A DNA stretch of 64,000 nucleotides from Solen grandis (taxonomy: Eukaryota; Mollusca; Bivalvia; Adapedonta; Solenidae): contig CM037778.1 in NCBI GenBank assembly GCA_021229015.1, forward strand, positions 19,165,214-19,229,213, in the 5' to 3' direction. Positions 10,901 through 25,900 of the stretch are shown one piece after another. The first letter of the stretch is position 1; the number at the start of each line of letters is the position of its first letter. The notes under the pieces are model-generated. The model did no database searches. It worked only from the letters and a program-made list of their open reading frames with translations, and was not told the DNA's origin. Made by a program: the position numbers and the translations under genes.

Positions 10901-13900
10901 CCCCACTTGTGTGTCCAAGTATTGACCTACACATCTACAAGTCTCTCTGACACATTCGTTATACACAATCTATGTTCATCATCTGTATATTCAATACACT
11001 ACAAATTTGTTAAATGTCTCCCACTTGTGGACAACAATGACTAAGTTATGGTGTCATTTTCCGGGGAAATCTAGCACCTAAATGAGGTTCCTATCATGAC
11101 AATTAGGTTAGGATGTAATACAAAGACCATTGTGTTACTATATAATCTCATTACACTAGCTTAGGAGACAGGCTATAGAACAATACTTTTTTTAAGGGAG
11201 ATTTTAGATGTCATTTAGTGGGCTTTTACTGGAAGATATTGTATGGAGAAATAGATTAGGTGAGATTAATGACTTGCATAGCACATTTACATAGATTACA
11301 GGTGCGTGTCACCTTGATGTTAGGTTTACTATATAAATGCCTTTTGACAAAAATTGACTTTTACCTATGAGTCCAGTGTAGATATCGGCAACATTTTGGG
11401 TATACATGCAAAAGCTTGGAAGGTTTTAACTCTGAGTTTTAACATGCTTTCATGTGAATTTTCACAGTTTTTTAGATTGCATGAAGCTGTATACAAGGGG
11501 TGAGAGCACTGTGCAAATGTCATTGGATCATGTACATACGATTTTTATCAGTCATGAGACTCTCACATGAGGCATGTACAAGACTCATGCAGCATTACGA
11601 GTGATTAAAAAATCATATGAGATTCCTATGAGTTGCCTTCTGGGATTGTATGTGCACCTTGAGACTTTATTATGTATGTGTGATTTCCTGCTTTAGCCAC
11701 CATACGAACCTTATATCTAATGTGACCACACACACATGATTTTTGCAAATATCTACAAGCACCGACTATAGTATGATTTCATTATTTTTACAGACATTGC
11801 TGGAGTAATGTGACTGAGGCATTACACACTGAATTGCAGATGATTTTTTTAAGGTGTATATGTGAATAATTTCAGGCTTTAATTCTGCTTAAGAGGTATA
11901 TATTGCAAATTTTTTAGTAAGTTGCATAATTACATGTGTTCACAGTTAAAAATTTAATGCCAGGTGTACGTACACATGTGTATATTGGTTACATCTTAAC
12001 ACACACATATATAATTACAGGGTTAACATATTTATTAATCCAGCTGTGTAAAATGCATAATTTCATAATTGTGTAATTGCATGTTTACACATATCAAAAC
12101 AGACGTTTCATGTATTAAAAATTATAATTACAAGTTTGCACTTTTCAGTAATTACAAATTACACATAGGTATAATTACAAGTTCACACATGTTTTATTAC
12201 ATGTGTGTACATATGTATTATAACAAGTTTTTACATATTTTACATATAATTACAGGTGTGGACATGAAAGTTATGTATTATTAAAAGTGTTAACATATAT
12301 ATTCATATAAATTACAGGTGCAGAAGGTGGTAGACATGACAGAGGACAGGTACTTGTCCCTGTATCAAGATGGGAAAACATGCATACAGAAACTGCTCAG
12401 GAAAAACACAGGCCTGTCTGTTCTTACAGGTAGAACCAGTTTAATTTAAACATTTTTGACAAGATTTTTTGAATAAATTTTTCTGGTTTCTGGTTATTAG
12501 ATTGGCGAATGTCATCTGGGGGGTGGGGGTAGGTGTGTTTCAGCACTTTTGTTTCTGGATGATAACTAAAGTTAGGAAAGAGATATCTCAACTATATTTG
12601 GTCAGTGGTATGGTTGTATGAAGAGGAAGATTGGAATTGTTTTCTGGATAGGTGAAGTCAAGGTCACCATGGCTAAAAATCGAAAAAATACATCACTTCA
12701 TTTTCCAGTTGATAACTTTTGTTAGGAAAATTCTCCACTAATTCCGAAACGAAGTGAAAGATTGCCAGTCACTCTTATCATGTTTTACTGATTTTAGTTT
12801 TGATAACAAGAAGCAATACAAATTTAACCAAAAATGTCTGTCTGTTGCATAGGACCATAATGTATGCCCAATTCTCCACCCTAACAGGAGAGCATATCCG
12901 TCAACTGAGTGAAGGTCAGTTTGGTACCCAGATGTCACTGGAGATGGTTGACCTGATAGCACGGGGATACGGTCTCACTGTACACCAGGCAGATATGGAG
13001 GCTTTGGCCCAGCAGCATCATGTGAGTAAGGGGAACCAGCTGGTTTCTGGCAGCTATCTTGAATGCTAGGCAGAAGAAAAAGTTCTGCTTCCAGTCTATT
13101 AAAACTGTATATTAAGATACACTGCAGCTCCATTATAACACTGTATATTGGGTGCAGGTATAGATACTGCATTATATTTGGACTACATTATACCTGTGAG
13201 AAAATCTTAATTTCCAATATCCTATAAGCCATATATCCCCACCACCATCACTGTCCTTACCTCCACATGGAGAGTATTCGAAATGTAAACATTGTTTTGA
13301 TTGGCTTAAATATTTTTGTGCATTATAAATAAATGTATAAAAACATTGACTTACTGGTTGAAAATCCAACAGTTTGTGAATAGAGAAAAACTAAATGAAT
13401 TGACCGTGGATGTCCGACAATGGCTGCCTTTAGACCATGGTGCAACTTGTTCATGTCATTTTCATTGGCTTAAATATTTTTGTGCTTTATGCGTAAAAAC
13501 TTCTACTTGCTTTTTAAAAATCCCGTGATTGATGCAGAAAGAGTAACAGAACAAATTGACCGTGGATGTTTGATGATGGATGCATTTAGACCATGGCGCT
13601 ATTTGTTCTTTGTGACATATACTGTTCTTTTGCTACATACTTCTTTTCATTTTCATCAACAGGGGACAATGGTGTCTATGGCTAATGGCCAAGGGCCAGA
13701 GCTGAGTGAGTCTGTCACATACAACCTGAAGTCGCGTAATGTCCCTGTAACAGACGATTCTGCAAAGTACGACTATACCTCAAGCAATGGAAAATACAGT
13801 AAGTTTACATTGAATACAGTGCAGCTCAATTATAATGCTATGTAAAGACAGCAGTGCAGCTCCATTATGATACTATATAAAAAATACAGTGTAGCTACAT

Positions 13901-16900
13901 TTAAATGTTAAACAAAATACAGTGCATCTCTATTATACCTAAAAAAATTGAGTTAGCTTCATTGTCATGCTATACGAAAAAATACAGTGCAGCTCCATTT
14001 TATCACTACAAAATACTGTGCATTTCCATTATAATGTTATACAAAATACAGTGCATTTCCATTATTTCATTTAAATACAGCGACGTTCCACTATAATTTC
14101 ATATAAAATACAGTGCAATCCCATTATGTTATACAAAATACAGTGCATTTCCATTATGTCACTTAATTACAGTGAAGTTCCACTATTAATTCATACAAAT
14201 ACAGTGCATTTCCATTATGTCATACAAAATACAGTGCATTTCCATTATGTCATACAAAATACAGTGCATTTCCATTATGTCATACAAAATATAGTGCATT
14301 TCCATTATAATTTTAAATACAGCGAAGTTCCACTATAATTTCATATAAAATACAGTGCAATCCCATTATGTTATACAAAATACAGTGCATTTCGATTATG
14401 TCACTTAATGACAGTGAAGTTCCACTATTAATTCATACAAAATACAGTGCATTTCCATTATGTTATACAAATACAGTACATTTCCATTATGTTATACAAA
14501 TACAGTGCATTTCCATTATGTTATACAAAATACAGTGCATTTCCATTATGTCAAACAAAATACTGTGCATTTTCATTATAATGTCATACAAAATACAGTG
14601 CATTTCCATTATGTCATACAAAATACAGTGCATTTCCATTATGTTATACAAAATACAGTGCATTTCCATTATGTTATACAAATACAGTGCATTTCCATTA
14701 TGTTATACAAAATACTGTGCATTTTCATTATAATGTCATACAAAATACAATGCATCTCCAATATATCATACAAAATACAGTGCATTTTCATTATAATGTC
14801 ATACAAAATACAGTGCATTTTCATTATAATGTCATACAAAATACAGTGCATTTCCATTATAATGTCATTCAAAATACAGTGCATTTCCATAATGTCATTC
14901 AAAATACAGTGCATTTCCAATATATCATACAAAATACAGTGCATTTTCATTATGTCATACAAAATACAGTGCATTTTCATTATGTCATACAAAATACAGT
15001 GCATTTCCATTATATTGACATACTAAATACAGTGCATTTCCATTATAATGTTATACAAAATACAGTGCATCCATTTTATATTTGCTAGTGAAAATTGGAT
15101 GTTCAGAACAAATCTGCAAATTTCTATTTTATATGTTTCAGTTCATATTTCAATTTGACATAAATCTGCATTTTTGAGGTGGTAGGTTTGATGAGTTTCC
15201 AGCCTATTTCCACCAAATGACAAGGAAAATTGATATCAAAAATAATTACTGCAATTTGCAATTCCCATTAATAAGCGATACACTTCTCATCTTTAAGTAT
15301 TTAAGTACACACAAACACTCAAAATTTCTCTAGAAATTTTCTCAACAATTTTATATAAGAATGATAGAATAATGATAATCAGCCAAGGTATCGGAAACTT
15401 GAATTAATGCGATAATCATTTCAACAGTCACAGTGCTGGAACAGGGTTTCAATCAGCCTCATTATTAACTTATTTCTAGATTATGAATCCCATGCTAATA
15501 GTTCTCCCTCTCTTGCTCGGTTTTATACAAGTGCATTTTATTATGATTACAAAATATGATCCCCTTATGTTATTAATAAAATGATTAACAATTTTAAAAT
15601 ATAATACTGAAATGTGCCTTAATTGTAGAAAATGGCAAATTGAAGAAGACAGTTTACATGTCGGAGATTAAAATTTGCCAGTCTGTAACATTATTTTCTT
15701 CCTTAAGGATTAATTAATGGCTGTAAATTCAAGGAAGATTCATCAAAACATTGGAGAATATAACATTTTCCAGGCAGATTATAGATAGGACACAAATAAG
15801 AAAATTGATGCCAGAAAGAGATGTTGAACAATCATTTATTTTTGTGAGGTATTAATTTTTGCTGATTTCATGCAAGTTTTTTTTCCATGAATATTAATCC
15901 TTACACAAACTACTTAAGTAGACCCCTCGCTTTCTAAGACATAAATCCACAAAATAAACCTTATAACCAGGAACTGGCCTTAAGATAATCAGCAAAATTT
16001 AATGCCCATGAAATTTATTGATTTACAGTTTGTTACAAGCGGGAGAAATATTGCGCTATGTGAAATCAATGCTAATCAGATATCCTTAATTATAATTGGC
16101 AGGAGAAGATTATATGTTGCATATGCTTGAACATTTTGCTGGGGGGTTGTCTTCTAATAATTTTCAAATAAAATACATCTTCAGGGTTGCAAATCTTGCG
16201 AAACATGTTTACAGTGACTGATGTAAAGGCATCAATATCATTCTTGCGAAAATTGAATGAAATGAGTTACACGTGCATTTTTATTGAAAATTATGTGTTT
16301 TAAAAATGAGAAGAAAAAACTATTATTAAGTTTTATATGCATTTTTATATGCTGTATATTAGATAATTCATTTATATCAAGAGTTGTTTATTTGAGAGAG
16401 CATTTTTCACCGTTTACATGTAACAATGAGACTCTTAAAAGATAATGATGCAATCATTTATTGTGCAGAAATTTGGTTTTCATTTTGATTTCAGTTTTTA
16501 TTACCGTATGTTAAGTTTTATGATTTATTTCAGAATAGAATGTATTTTTATCCAATCTATTCCAGTTTTTTTTATCAACTTTTTCATCTTTTAACAGCTA
16601 TACAAGTGAATCAGCTAGAATTATTTTGCAGTTAATTTTTAAAAATTATTTTTTTTAAAATTTTGGTTATCATATTAAGTAATTGATTATGGGGAAGAAA
16701 TTAAGCCATGGTGATACATAGGGATCACCTCTCAATCATCTGTCTGTCTGTCTGTCTGTCACACTTTTTGCATTATGCTTCACCTGGTGACCCATGTGTT
16801 TCAAACAACATTCTTGTTCTTTTTAGGTAATTTGAAGGATATAAATATATATGCTGTCATGTCAGCATTGCATTGGTGTCAGCTGACATTGCCAAAGTAA

Positions 16901-19900
16901 AATATCTTTTATCTGTGCCATCTTTTTGTACATATTTTTTTATTCAATTTTACTGAAATCCAAAACCTTTGAAACCAAATTTCTTACACACCAGCATTTC
17001 CTGTGGTGAAGGGGACCATACTCCATGTGACAGATGAGGGGAACCAGCCCATAGACAGTGTAGGCATTGGTTCCCTTGTCGGGATCATTGTTGACCAGAC
17101 GCCATTTTATGCAGAGAAGGGTGGACAGATTGGTGACATTGGGACAATCAAAAGTGAGGTGAGGGGGAAATTAAATACTGTAAAATTATTATATTTTGTA
17201 GTCATTAAATTTGCGGAATGTGAAGTAAAGTCAGTTTCCTTGGAACACAGAAACTGTGAGCTCTATCAGATGATCAGTTTTGTGGGCATTAATATTTGTG
17301 GATAATGTCGACGAAAAATCTACAATAATCATTAATTTTATTGGGGGATTAATTTTCATGGATTAACCTATTTCTATGGCATCTGTACATGAAGTAGATC
17401 TTTTATTTTTTTAAAAATTATACTAATTAATGGTCTCTTTTCGACGGTCTTCGGAGACCATCAATTAGTAGGTCCGGAATTCTTTCTTCAAAATGGCAGC
17501 ATCTAGGTTTGCTGAGTGTGGAAAAGTTGACGTGAAAGAAATTGATACTGGAGTAAAGAATGCTTTTAAATGGAAGACCCCCAGACCCTCCTTCCATTTT
17601 CAGATTGCCTGACGTACAAGTGTATGACCTTATGAATATTAATTTACTGAACTTTATGTAATTTGTAGCCACATGGCTGAAAATGAAATCTACCCATTAA
17701 TCTCATCCCGTCCCATCCCATCTTCCTTTCTGTCTTTGCCATTCAAACTGTGTAGAATCTGAGCTACACTATTAAATGAGCAACAGAGAAGACAATGTTG
17801 ACACAACTCCTTCTAGTAGCTGGCTAATGTGGGTTTGCTCTATTTGCCAAAGCAGCAAAATTTAGGAATCAAAGGGTTAAAAGTACTGTTCATTTAAATT
17901 GTTTTTCTCCTGAGTTTGAAAATAGAATTTTTCGTTACAACTGGTTTACTGATGTGTATTTCAGACAGGGACGATATCTGTTAGTGACACGCAGTCCAGC
18001 CAGGGGTATGTGATACACGTGGGGACTGTCATCGAGGGATCAGTGGACACTGGTCAGCATGTCTCCATGGAGATTAACACAGTATGTACATTTACTTGAA
18101 TGTTCCTTTTTTGATGCACTGTATTAGCTTACTGATTTTTTTTTAATCACGTTTTTCCTGATCATGGTGCTATTTCTAGTGATAAAAAATGTTGAGGGGC
18201 TCAAACCCACAACATTTGGATCCATAGTCGGGACCACGTGACCAAGGTGCCATACAGGAGGCATACTGGTTCAACCCAGGGGTGATAAGTTGTAAAAGAA
18301 AACAAAATGTTTCTAATTAAATCTAAAAAATGACTTTAATAACAACACCCAGTTCTCAGATGTCTTAACTTTTAAATGTCTGTATATAATTTTTAAAAAG
18401 TCCTAACATGACATTTATTGTCTAAAACCATTCATTGTTCATGCTCTTATGCTACAAACATATCCGGCTTTCCTTTTTTTTTTTTTTTTTTTTTTTTCCC
18501 AGTCATTTGTAATAAAGCACAATATGCAAGTCATGAAAATTGGAATTTTTTTGTTAAGGCTTTGGCGTCTTGTTCTTAAATAGACAAACAACAGGCTTCC
18601 TGTTCAAGCAATCCCATAAAAATGAAGATGAATTATTTGTCTGGAAATTTTTTGCTCCATATGATGAGTCAGGGAAGGGAAAAGTAAATATTGGTAGTGG
18701 AAGACTGTGATGATCAACGTCTTCTGTCATTCAGAGATAGAAAAAACATTCATGAAAAAAAATCTTTAATGGTCAAGTAAATTTCCATATTTCTTTGCCC
18801 AGGAAATATATAGAGGAATTTTGATGTGATATTATTTTGTTTTCTGATTTTTTATGGTCTAAGGTGTTATTTATGATAGACAATATGTTGTTATTCATGA
18901 AAGATAATGTAATGTTACTTTTGAAGAATGTGTTGTTATTTATGCATTAAGGTGTTGTTATCTGTGATAGATAATGTGTTGTAATTTTTTATAGAAAGCA
19001 TGTTGTTTTTAGCTCACCTGAGCACAAAGTGCTCAAGGTGAGCTTTTGTGATCGCCCTTTGTCTGGCGTCCATCGTCGTGCGTCGTCTGTCGTCAACAAT
19101 TTGCTTTAAACGACATCTCCTCTGAAACCGCTGGACAGAATTTAATGAAACTTGGCAGGAATGTTCCTTGGGTAAGACTCTACAAAAGTTGCTAAAATAA
19201 ACTTGATCCTTGTAGAACTCTGGTTGCCATGGCAACAAAAAGAAAAAAAATATGAAAACTTTAAAAATCATCCTCTTCAAAACTACTGGCCAGATTTTAA
19301 AATAAATTGGTACAGATGTTCCTTGGGCCAACCTCTACCAAAGTTGCTAAAAATTTTCCGATCCGTAAAAAACATGGCCGCCAAGGGCGGGGCTTATTTG
19401 CCTTATATGTATATAGGGAAAACTTTAATCAACATTTCCTCTGAAACCACTGGACAGAATTTGATTAAACTTGGCAGGGATGATCCTTGGGTCAACCTTC
19501 ACAAAAGTTGCTAAAATAAACTTGATCCATGTAGAACTCTGGTTGCCATGGCAACAAAAAAAAAAAAAATGAAAACTTTAAAAATCATCTTCTTCAAAAC
19601 TACTGGCCAGATTTTAAAATAAATTGGTACAGATGTTCCTTGGGTCAACCTCTACCAAAGTTGCTAAAATTATTCCTAATCATAAAAAACATGGCCGCCA
19701 GGGGCGGGGCTTATTTGCCTTATATGTATATAGAGATACCTTTAAACAACATCTCCTCTGAAACCACTGGACAGAATTTGATTAAACTTAGCAGGGATGA
19801 TCCTTGGGTCAACCTTCACAAAAGTTGCTAAAATAAACTTGATCCATGTAGAACTCTGGTTGCCATGGCAACAAAAAGAAAAAAAAATATGAAAACTTTA

Positions 19901-22900
19901 AAAATCATCTTCTTCAAAACTACTGGCCAGATTTTAAAATAAATTGGTACAGATGTTCCTTGGGTCAACCTCTACCAAAGTTGCTAAAATTTTTCCGATC
20001 CGTAAAAAACATGGCCGCCAGGGGCGGGGCTTATTTGCCTTATATGTATATAGGGAAAACTTTAATCAACATTTCCTCTGAAACCACTGGACAGAACTTG
20101 ATTAAACTAGGCAGGGATGATCCTTGGGTGAACCTTCACAAAAGTTGCTAAAATAAACTTGATCCTTGTAGAACTCTGGTTGCCATGGCAACAAAAAAAA
20201 TAAAATATGAAAACTTTAAAAATCATCCTCTTCAAAACTACTGGCCAGATTTTAAAATAAATTGGTACAGATGTTCCTTGGGTCAACCTCTACCAAAGTT
20301 GCTAAAAAATTTCAGATCCGTAAAAAACATGGCCGCCAGGGGCGGGGCTTATTTGCCTTATATGTATATAGGGAAAACTTTAATCAACATTTCCTCTGAA
20401 ACCACTGGACAGAATTTGATTAAATTTGGCAGGAATGATCCTTGGGTGAACCTTCACAAAAGTTGATAAAATAAACTTGATCCATGTAAAACTCTGGTTG
20501 CCATGGCAACAAAAAGAAAAAAAAGTTCCTAAAATAAACTTGATCCATATAGAACTCTGGTTGCCATGGCAACAAAAAGAAAAAAAATATGAAAACTTTA
20601 AAAATCATCTGCTTCAAAACTACTGGCCAGATTTTAAAATAAATTGGTACAGATGTTCCTTGGGTCAACCTATTTACCTCAGGTGAGCGATTTAGGGCCA
20701 TCATGGACCTCTTGTTTATTTATATCCGTATTTCTCCATTTAAAATACCAAAATTGTCCAGGCGTATTATCCAGAATTAGAAATAATCATTGCCATAGAA
20801 ACAGACCCACGTAATTACAGCTCACTTTGAGAAATTAAAGTAGTCATTCATTCTAAAACATGTTGTTATCTATTATTGTTAAGATATTGTTACTTGTGAT
20901 ATTTAATCATGTTGATAGACATGCTTTTATCAGTATTGTTTGTGTTGGCCTTCGAAGGCTGTGTACGTGGTCCTTCAGACATCACTTCTTATTGAATTTT
21001 TGTTTGATTTTCATTGGTCGAAATGTTATCTGATGGAAAATCTTTCTTCCAGGGTTTTTCCTGATATGGGTCATATGACTCCTTGATATGTAAATAAGGG
21101 GACAAGGTTTGAAATATTAAGGGGTCATTTAGGGTCAAAATAGATAATTTTGTGTTTCATGGAAAACCTGCTTAATAAAATAATTTGCATTGAACAAAAT
21201 GTCAACTTATCAGTAATAGAAAATCTCTTTCCATGCTCTTTTATATGAATGATGTCTGTATGAAATCACTTGCATATTTGTATTGGAAAAAGTTATTGCA
21301 GATATTTGTCCCAATTCTTCTTAATGTTCAGCTTTTGCTTTTGTTATATTGATGTCTGTTAATATTTAAAGTCATGCTTGATTCAGAGAGACATTTTGAT
21401 TCACAAATTGTAAGACGTTGAGCAGTTTTGCATAAATCACAGTCGTAAGACTTTGGCCATATTTTAAGGGATAAATTGGTCACTAGGTCAAATCTGCAGT
21501 GAAGTTAGCACTAAATTGTTGTTTACTGGTTACAGTGGCTTAGTAGTTTGAACTGAAAAGTGGAAGGCTGTGACAAAACATGTCATACTGGTGTGTGTTT
21601 CATAGATAAAAAGTTTCAAAATGTTGTGATACAGTTTTCAGTTATTTCAATGCAACAGTTAGTATATTGCAAAAAGAAGTTCTAAGTTAGGAAAATGATA
21701 TGAGGATTTATATGGTAAACAAACATGGCCAACAAGGTTTTTAATTGTCAGACTTGGAATAGATGTTTCTCAAATGCTCATCAAATATAGAAATGCAACA
21801 TGCTTTGTTGTTTCTGGTTTTGATGTAAGAAAATTAGTATTCTTGTGCCAAATGAATGCATGCATGGATGGATCACTGCTAAATATTGCAGAATAATACT
21901 TGTTCAATGAAAGATGTTGTATATTTTAGACACCATCTTGGGGGCATTTCTTGTTTCACTTACATTGTTGCATAGACTGAAAAAAAAAGAAAGAAAAAAA
22001 GAATATAAACATATGTTTCAACTTTTTGTCTATGCATCCCACCCTTGGTTTAACACCTCTGCTACCATCCCTGGTGGCCAGGTAGTAAGAGAATCTGTCT
22101 TGGGGGCTAGAGGTTGTGGGTTCAATCCCTGACTGCAACATACCAAAGTCATTAAAAATAGTACTGGTAGCTAGCTCCTGGCTTGGCTCTTAGCAGGGTA
22201 GTTCCAGAACTGGTTAGCCTGGTGTCATGATAATGTGACATTCCACTTGTCTACTGCGTGATACTGCAGTGTGGTGGCACTAATATATATATGTATGTCT
22301 CATTTTGACAAAAGTCCCTAAATTATTAAAATACTGTCACTGGCATGTTAAATTCAAACAAACAAAAAATATATGGTACACTGTGGACCTTGGTCTCACA
22401 CTGGTCCCTCCCGATTTTTCATGTTGGTGAGGGAAGCTTCCCAGTTGGCATGCTGTAGGTCAATGGTTCTACCTTTACCGTCTATGCTCTCAAGTAAAAA
22501 AAAAAAAAAAATATATCTTTTTTAATTATTTCTTTCGCTCTAGTATCAGTCTCTTTTTTTTAAAATTAAATTGCAGCAATTATAAAGTTAAATTTTAGCT
22601 TTCAATGACGTCAAATGACATCAGATTTTACGTCATCTCCAAAAGGTTCTTTGCGCTCTAGAGCCTTCAATTCTGATCAGACTGTCATGATATTTTCACA
22701 GAAGATGTATGTAAGGATGTAGATATGCACCTTGGCATTAAAATTGCCAAATTCAAAAATATTAAAATTTCATGGATATACCGAGTTTCAAACTTTTGTC
22801 CTAAAAATACATTTAAATGATACAAAGTTACAAAGCCCCCTGATGCATTAGAAGCATGAAAATTGGACAGCATTTCAGCATTGAGGTTTACATTCTATTT

Positions 22901-25900
22901 TCTGAAAGATTTTCTCTTAAGTTACGTGGTTATGACGTCATTAAAAAGTATTTTTTTAATGATTTCTCTCACTCTGGCATCATGAATTTTGAGTCAATGT
23001 TAATTAAATCTCCAGAATTGATAGAGTTAAAATTGAAGTGATGTATATTATAACTGCAAGAAATGATTGTTTTGTCACATAGTTATGACGTCATGCATAC
23101 TAAAGCAAGAATTACTGAAAAATTCATAAAAATTGCCATGTTGACCAGTGAACTTTTAATTTTCAAAAATGTCAAAACTTAAGACATTCATAAGGTCTTG
23201 AAAATTGCTAGTGATTATGTTATCAAACATGGCAGATATTCTAGTTTCATGGAATGTCTGCTTGAAAAGTTGAAAAAAAACCTGTTCACACTCTCGAAAC
23301 AATCAGAATTTTTTATCAACTTAAATGGTGCATACTCCAAGGAATTTATGTTCAGTCACATTATGACAGCAATGATACTCAAGCAGAAATTTCTTGCAAT
23401 GATACTCAAGCAGAAATTTCTTAAAAATTCTTATCAAATCGACAATTGAATCAATGAACTTTTAAACTGGTAGCTAAAAAGACATACTTTAAGATGTGCC
23501 AAAATGTGTTGAAAATTTAAAATGATTAGCTCAAATCTTAAGAAGCAGCAAGTGATATCTTTCTTGAATGATGAATTTAATCCCTTTGCGAAAAGCAAAC
23601 AGAAAGCCGTTTCGTTTGTAATTTCAACAAACAAACTTCGAGTTAAAATCTTGTTACAGGCTCACAGAGAGGGTTGTATGAGGAATCACACAGCCACACA
23701 CCTTGTAAATGCTGCATTGAAGGCCGTCCTTGGTCCAGAGGTCAAACAACGAGGGTCACTTGTACAGCCAGAAAAGTTGACCTTTGACTTCTCATGCGTG
23801 GTTGGTATAGCATATTCTCATTTCTTAGTGGAATCAAAGTGCTCAATGCGCTGAGGGTCTGTCAGCAGAATTATTTGATGAAATAGCTATAATTCCTATC
23901 CCAGCGTCAATTTGATAGAGGCAACAGTCATAGTGTCAAAAACTCTACAAATTTTTCTGCAACACTCTAGTTACTAACTAGTTAGTCAACTGAACACTTT
24001 CCTTGTTTCATGATAACCCTCCCCCTCTTGATTGCTTTGATTTGTTTCATAATGATCCAGACCAGAGTGAGTTTCCATTAATAAATTGCATACTTAATTG
24101 CATACCTAAAGAGGGCATGACCTTACAAATCGCATTGAATTAATATGTTACTGAATGCGGATATAGTGCGATGAAAATGGCTGTGGTAATTATGCAAATC
24201 AACGATGCCTGCTTTTGTTTATTGGTAATAAGACTGGCTGCAAGTCTAAAAATCAAACATTACCAGGGCAGTTTTAGGTTTCCATCGCTTGTTGTTTAGC
24301 ATATAAGGGAAGCTCTAGAGCTGGTTGGCTGGGTAATTTGGTATCATACCGCTTGTCTATTGCCAGATACTGATTTTATTTTACTCAAATTGATTTCTAA
24401 ATCTCAACTATTTACTAATTGGAGAAGAACAATCGTTTACATTAAGGTTGATTTACTTTACATTTTTCATCCTATGTAATGAAATAACAGAATGATATCT
24501 ATTAATCATATTCTATTGTCCTAGACAGCACCGCCACAGTGTTTTATCCACAGGGTGTCTTATTTCATATTGTTTCCTTTTGATTTATCAACAACTTGAA
24601 AAAAAAGTTTGCAATAGACAGAATTTCATTGTTTGAGTTGATTTTTCAATTAATTTGGAATAACCAATGGAAGTAGCATATCCCAAAGGGTATATTTCAA
24701 TTAAATTTGGAAATCGGAGAATGGTATGGTCTGTCACAATGACAGAATTATTTGATATGGGATAAATCATTATTTCTCATTTAGCCATGCCTGTAAGCTA
24801 CTTGTCAGTTATAGTTTTAGAATAGTTTGATTGTGCCTGCACAGGAAATTGAAGGACCCTGGCAACATAATGTATTGCAGTTTGACAAAAGTAGCTTTAG
24901 AAAGAATACATGTATGTCAAAAAAATAAATATTTTTGCAGAGATCAAGAACATTTTTGGTGTGGTCAAGATAATCTTTTGCAGAGGGCAGTATTATCTTT
25001 AAAGGTCAAGATTATCTTTAAAGAGGTCAAAATTTACTTTTGGAGCAATCAAAATTTTTGGTAACATTTTTGGTGTGCATCCATTAAGCCTTGTATGAGC
25101 AAACAGAGGAGACCCTAATCTGTATGAAGTAAAGGGTTAAGGTAATCCATCAGTCATTTAATTGTGATTATGGTCCTTCAGGTGATCGTGGGAACTTTAT
25201 ACTAAATGCAAGCCTTTATAGATACTGAGCAGAAAGGTCACAGTACTCCAAGTCAATGGATGCTTGCATCTGCACTGAGGTCTTTGTAAGCACATATTAA
25301 TAAGTGATGGATGGATTACCTTAAAACAAAGTGTTTTTCTCACTAATATATGGGTCTGTGTCTTAAATTTTGTTCTGAAAATAATCCCTATAATATGTAT
25401 TCCTGTTCATTGGATTTTTAGAAAACACATTAAAATTGAAGAAACCTGTTATTTGTCAGTTTTGATTTGCCATTAAGCCATTTGTCAATAAATGACACAC
25501 GTGGGGATGCTGATAAAAATTAATCAATAAAAAATCTGGTTTTAGGAGTAAATGACAAATAATTAGTCATAAAATATGTGATGTAATTTGATACTGTAGG
25601 GAAACTGGCACTTTTAATTGCAGAAGGCTGGCTTGACTATCAATCATAGCTCTAAGTATATTTAATGTTTTCTTTCTCTGCAATTTTTATATGCTCTGGG
25701 ATCAATGGATTTGGGCATATTGTTTTTGGTCCGTCTGTCTGTTTGTCACAAAACTTAACCTTGATCAAAACCAAAAGTCCTTCCATCTAACTGTCTCCAA
25801 ACTTCACAGGTGCATGCATCTTGATGAGCACACCCCCAGGTAGACCTTGACCTTCAGATGACCTTGACCCCCAAGGTCTAAGGCCCCCCCATCATATACA

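Noticed and set aside
14126..15088. Long open frames on both strands (up to 188 codons) in the 13.8-15.1 kb array
   Set aside because: They are translations of a 31-bp minisatellite with no stop in some frames; the peptides are simple repeats (for example [10 protein letters not shown]) present in several frames at once.
19203..20686. Repeated ORFs with [18 protein letters not shown] and [16 protein letters not shown]
   Set aside because: These are translations of the about 320-bp transposon unit, repeated at the same period, with no conserved domain and antisense equivalents.
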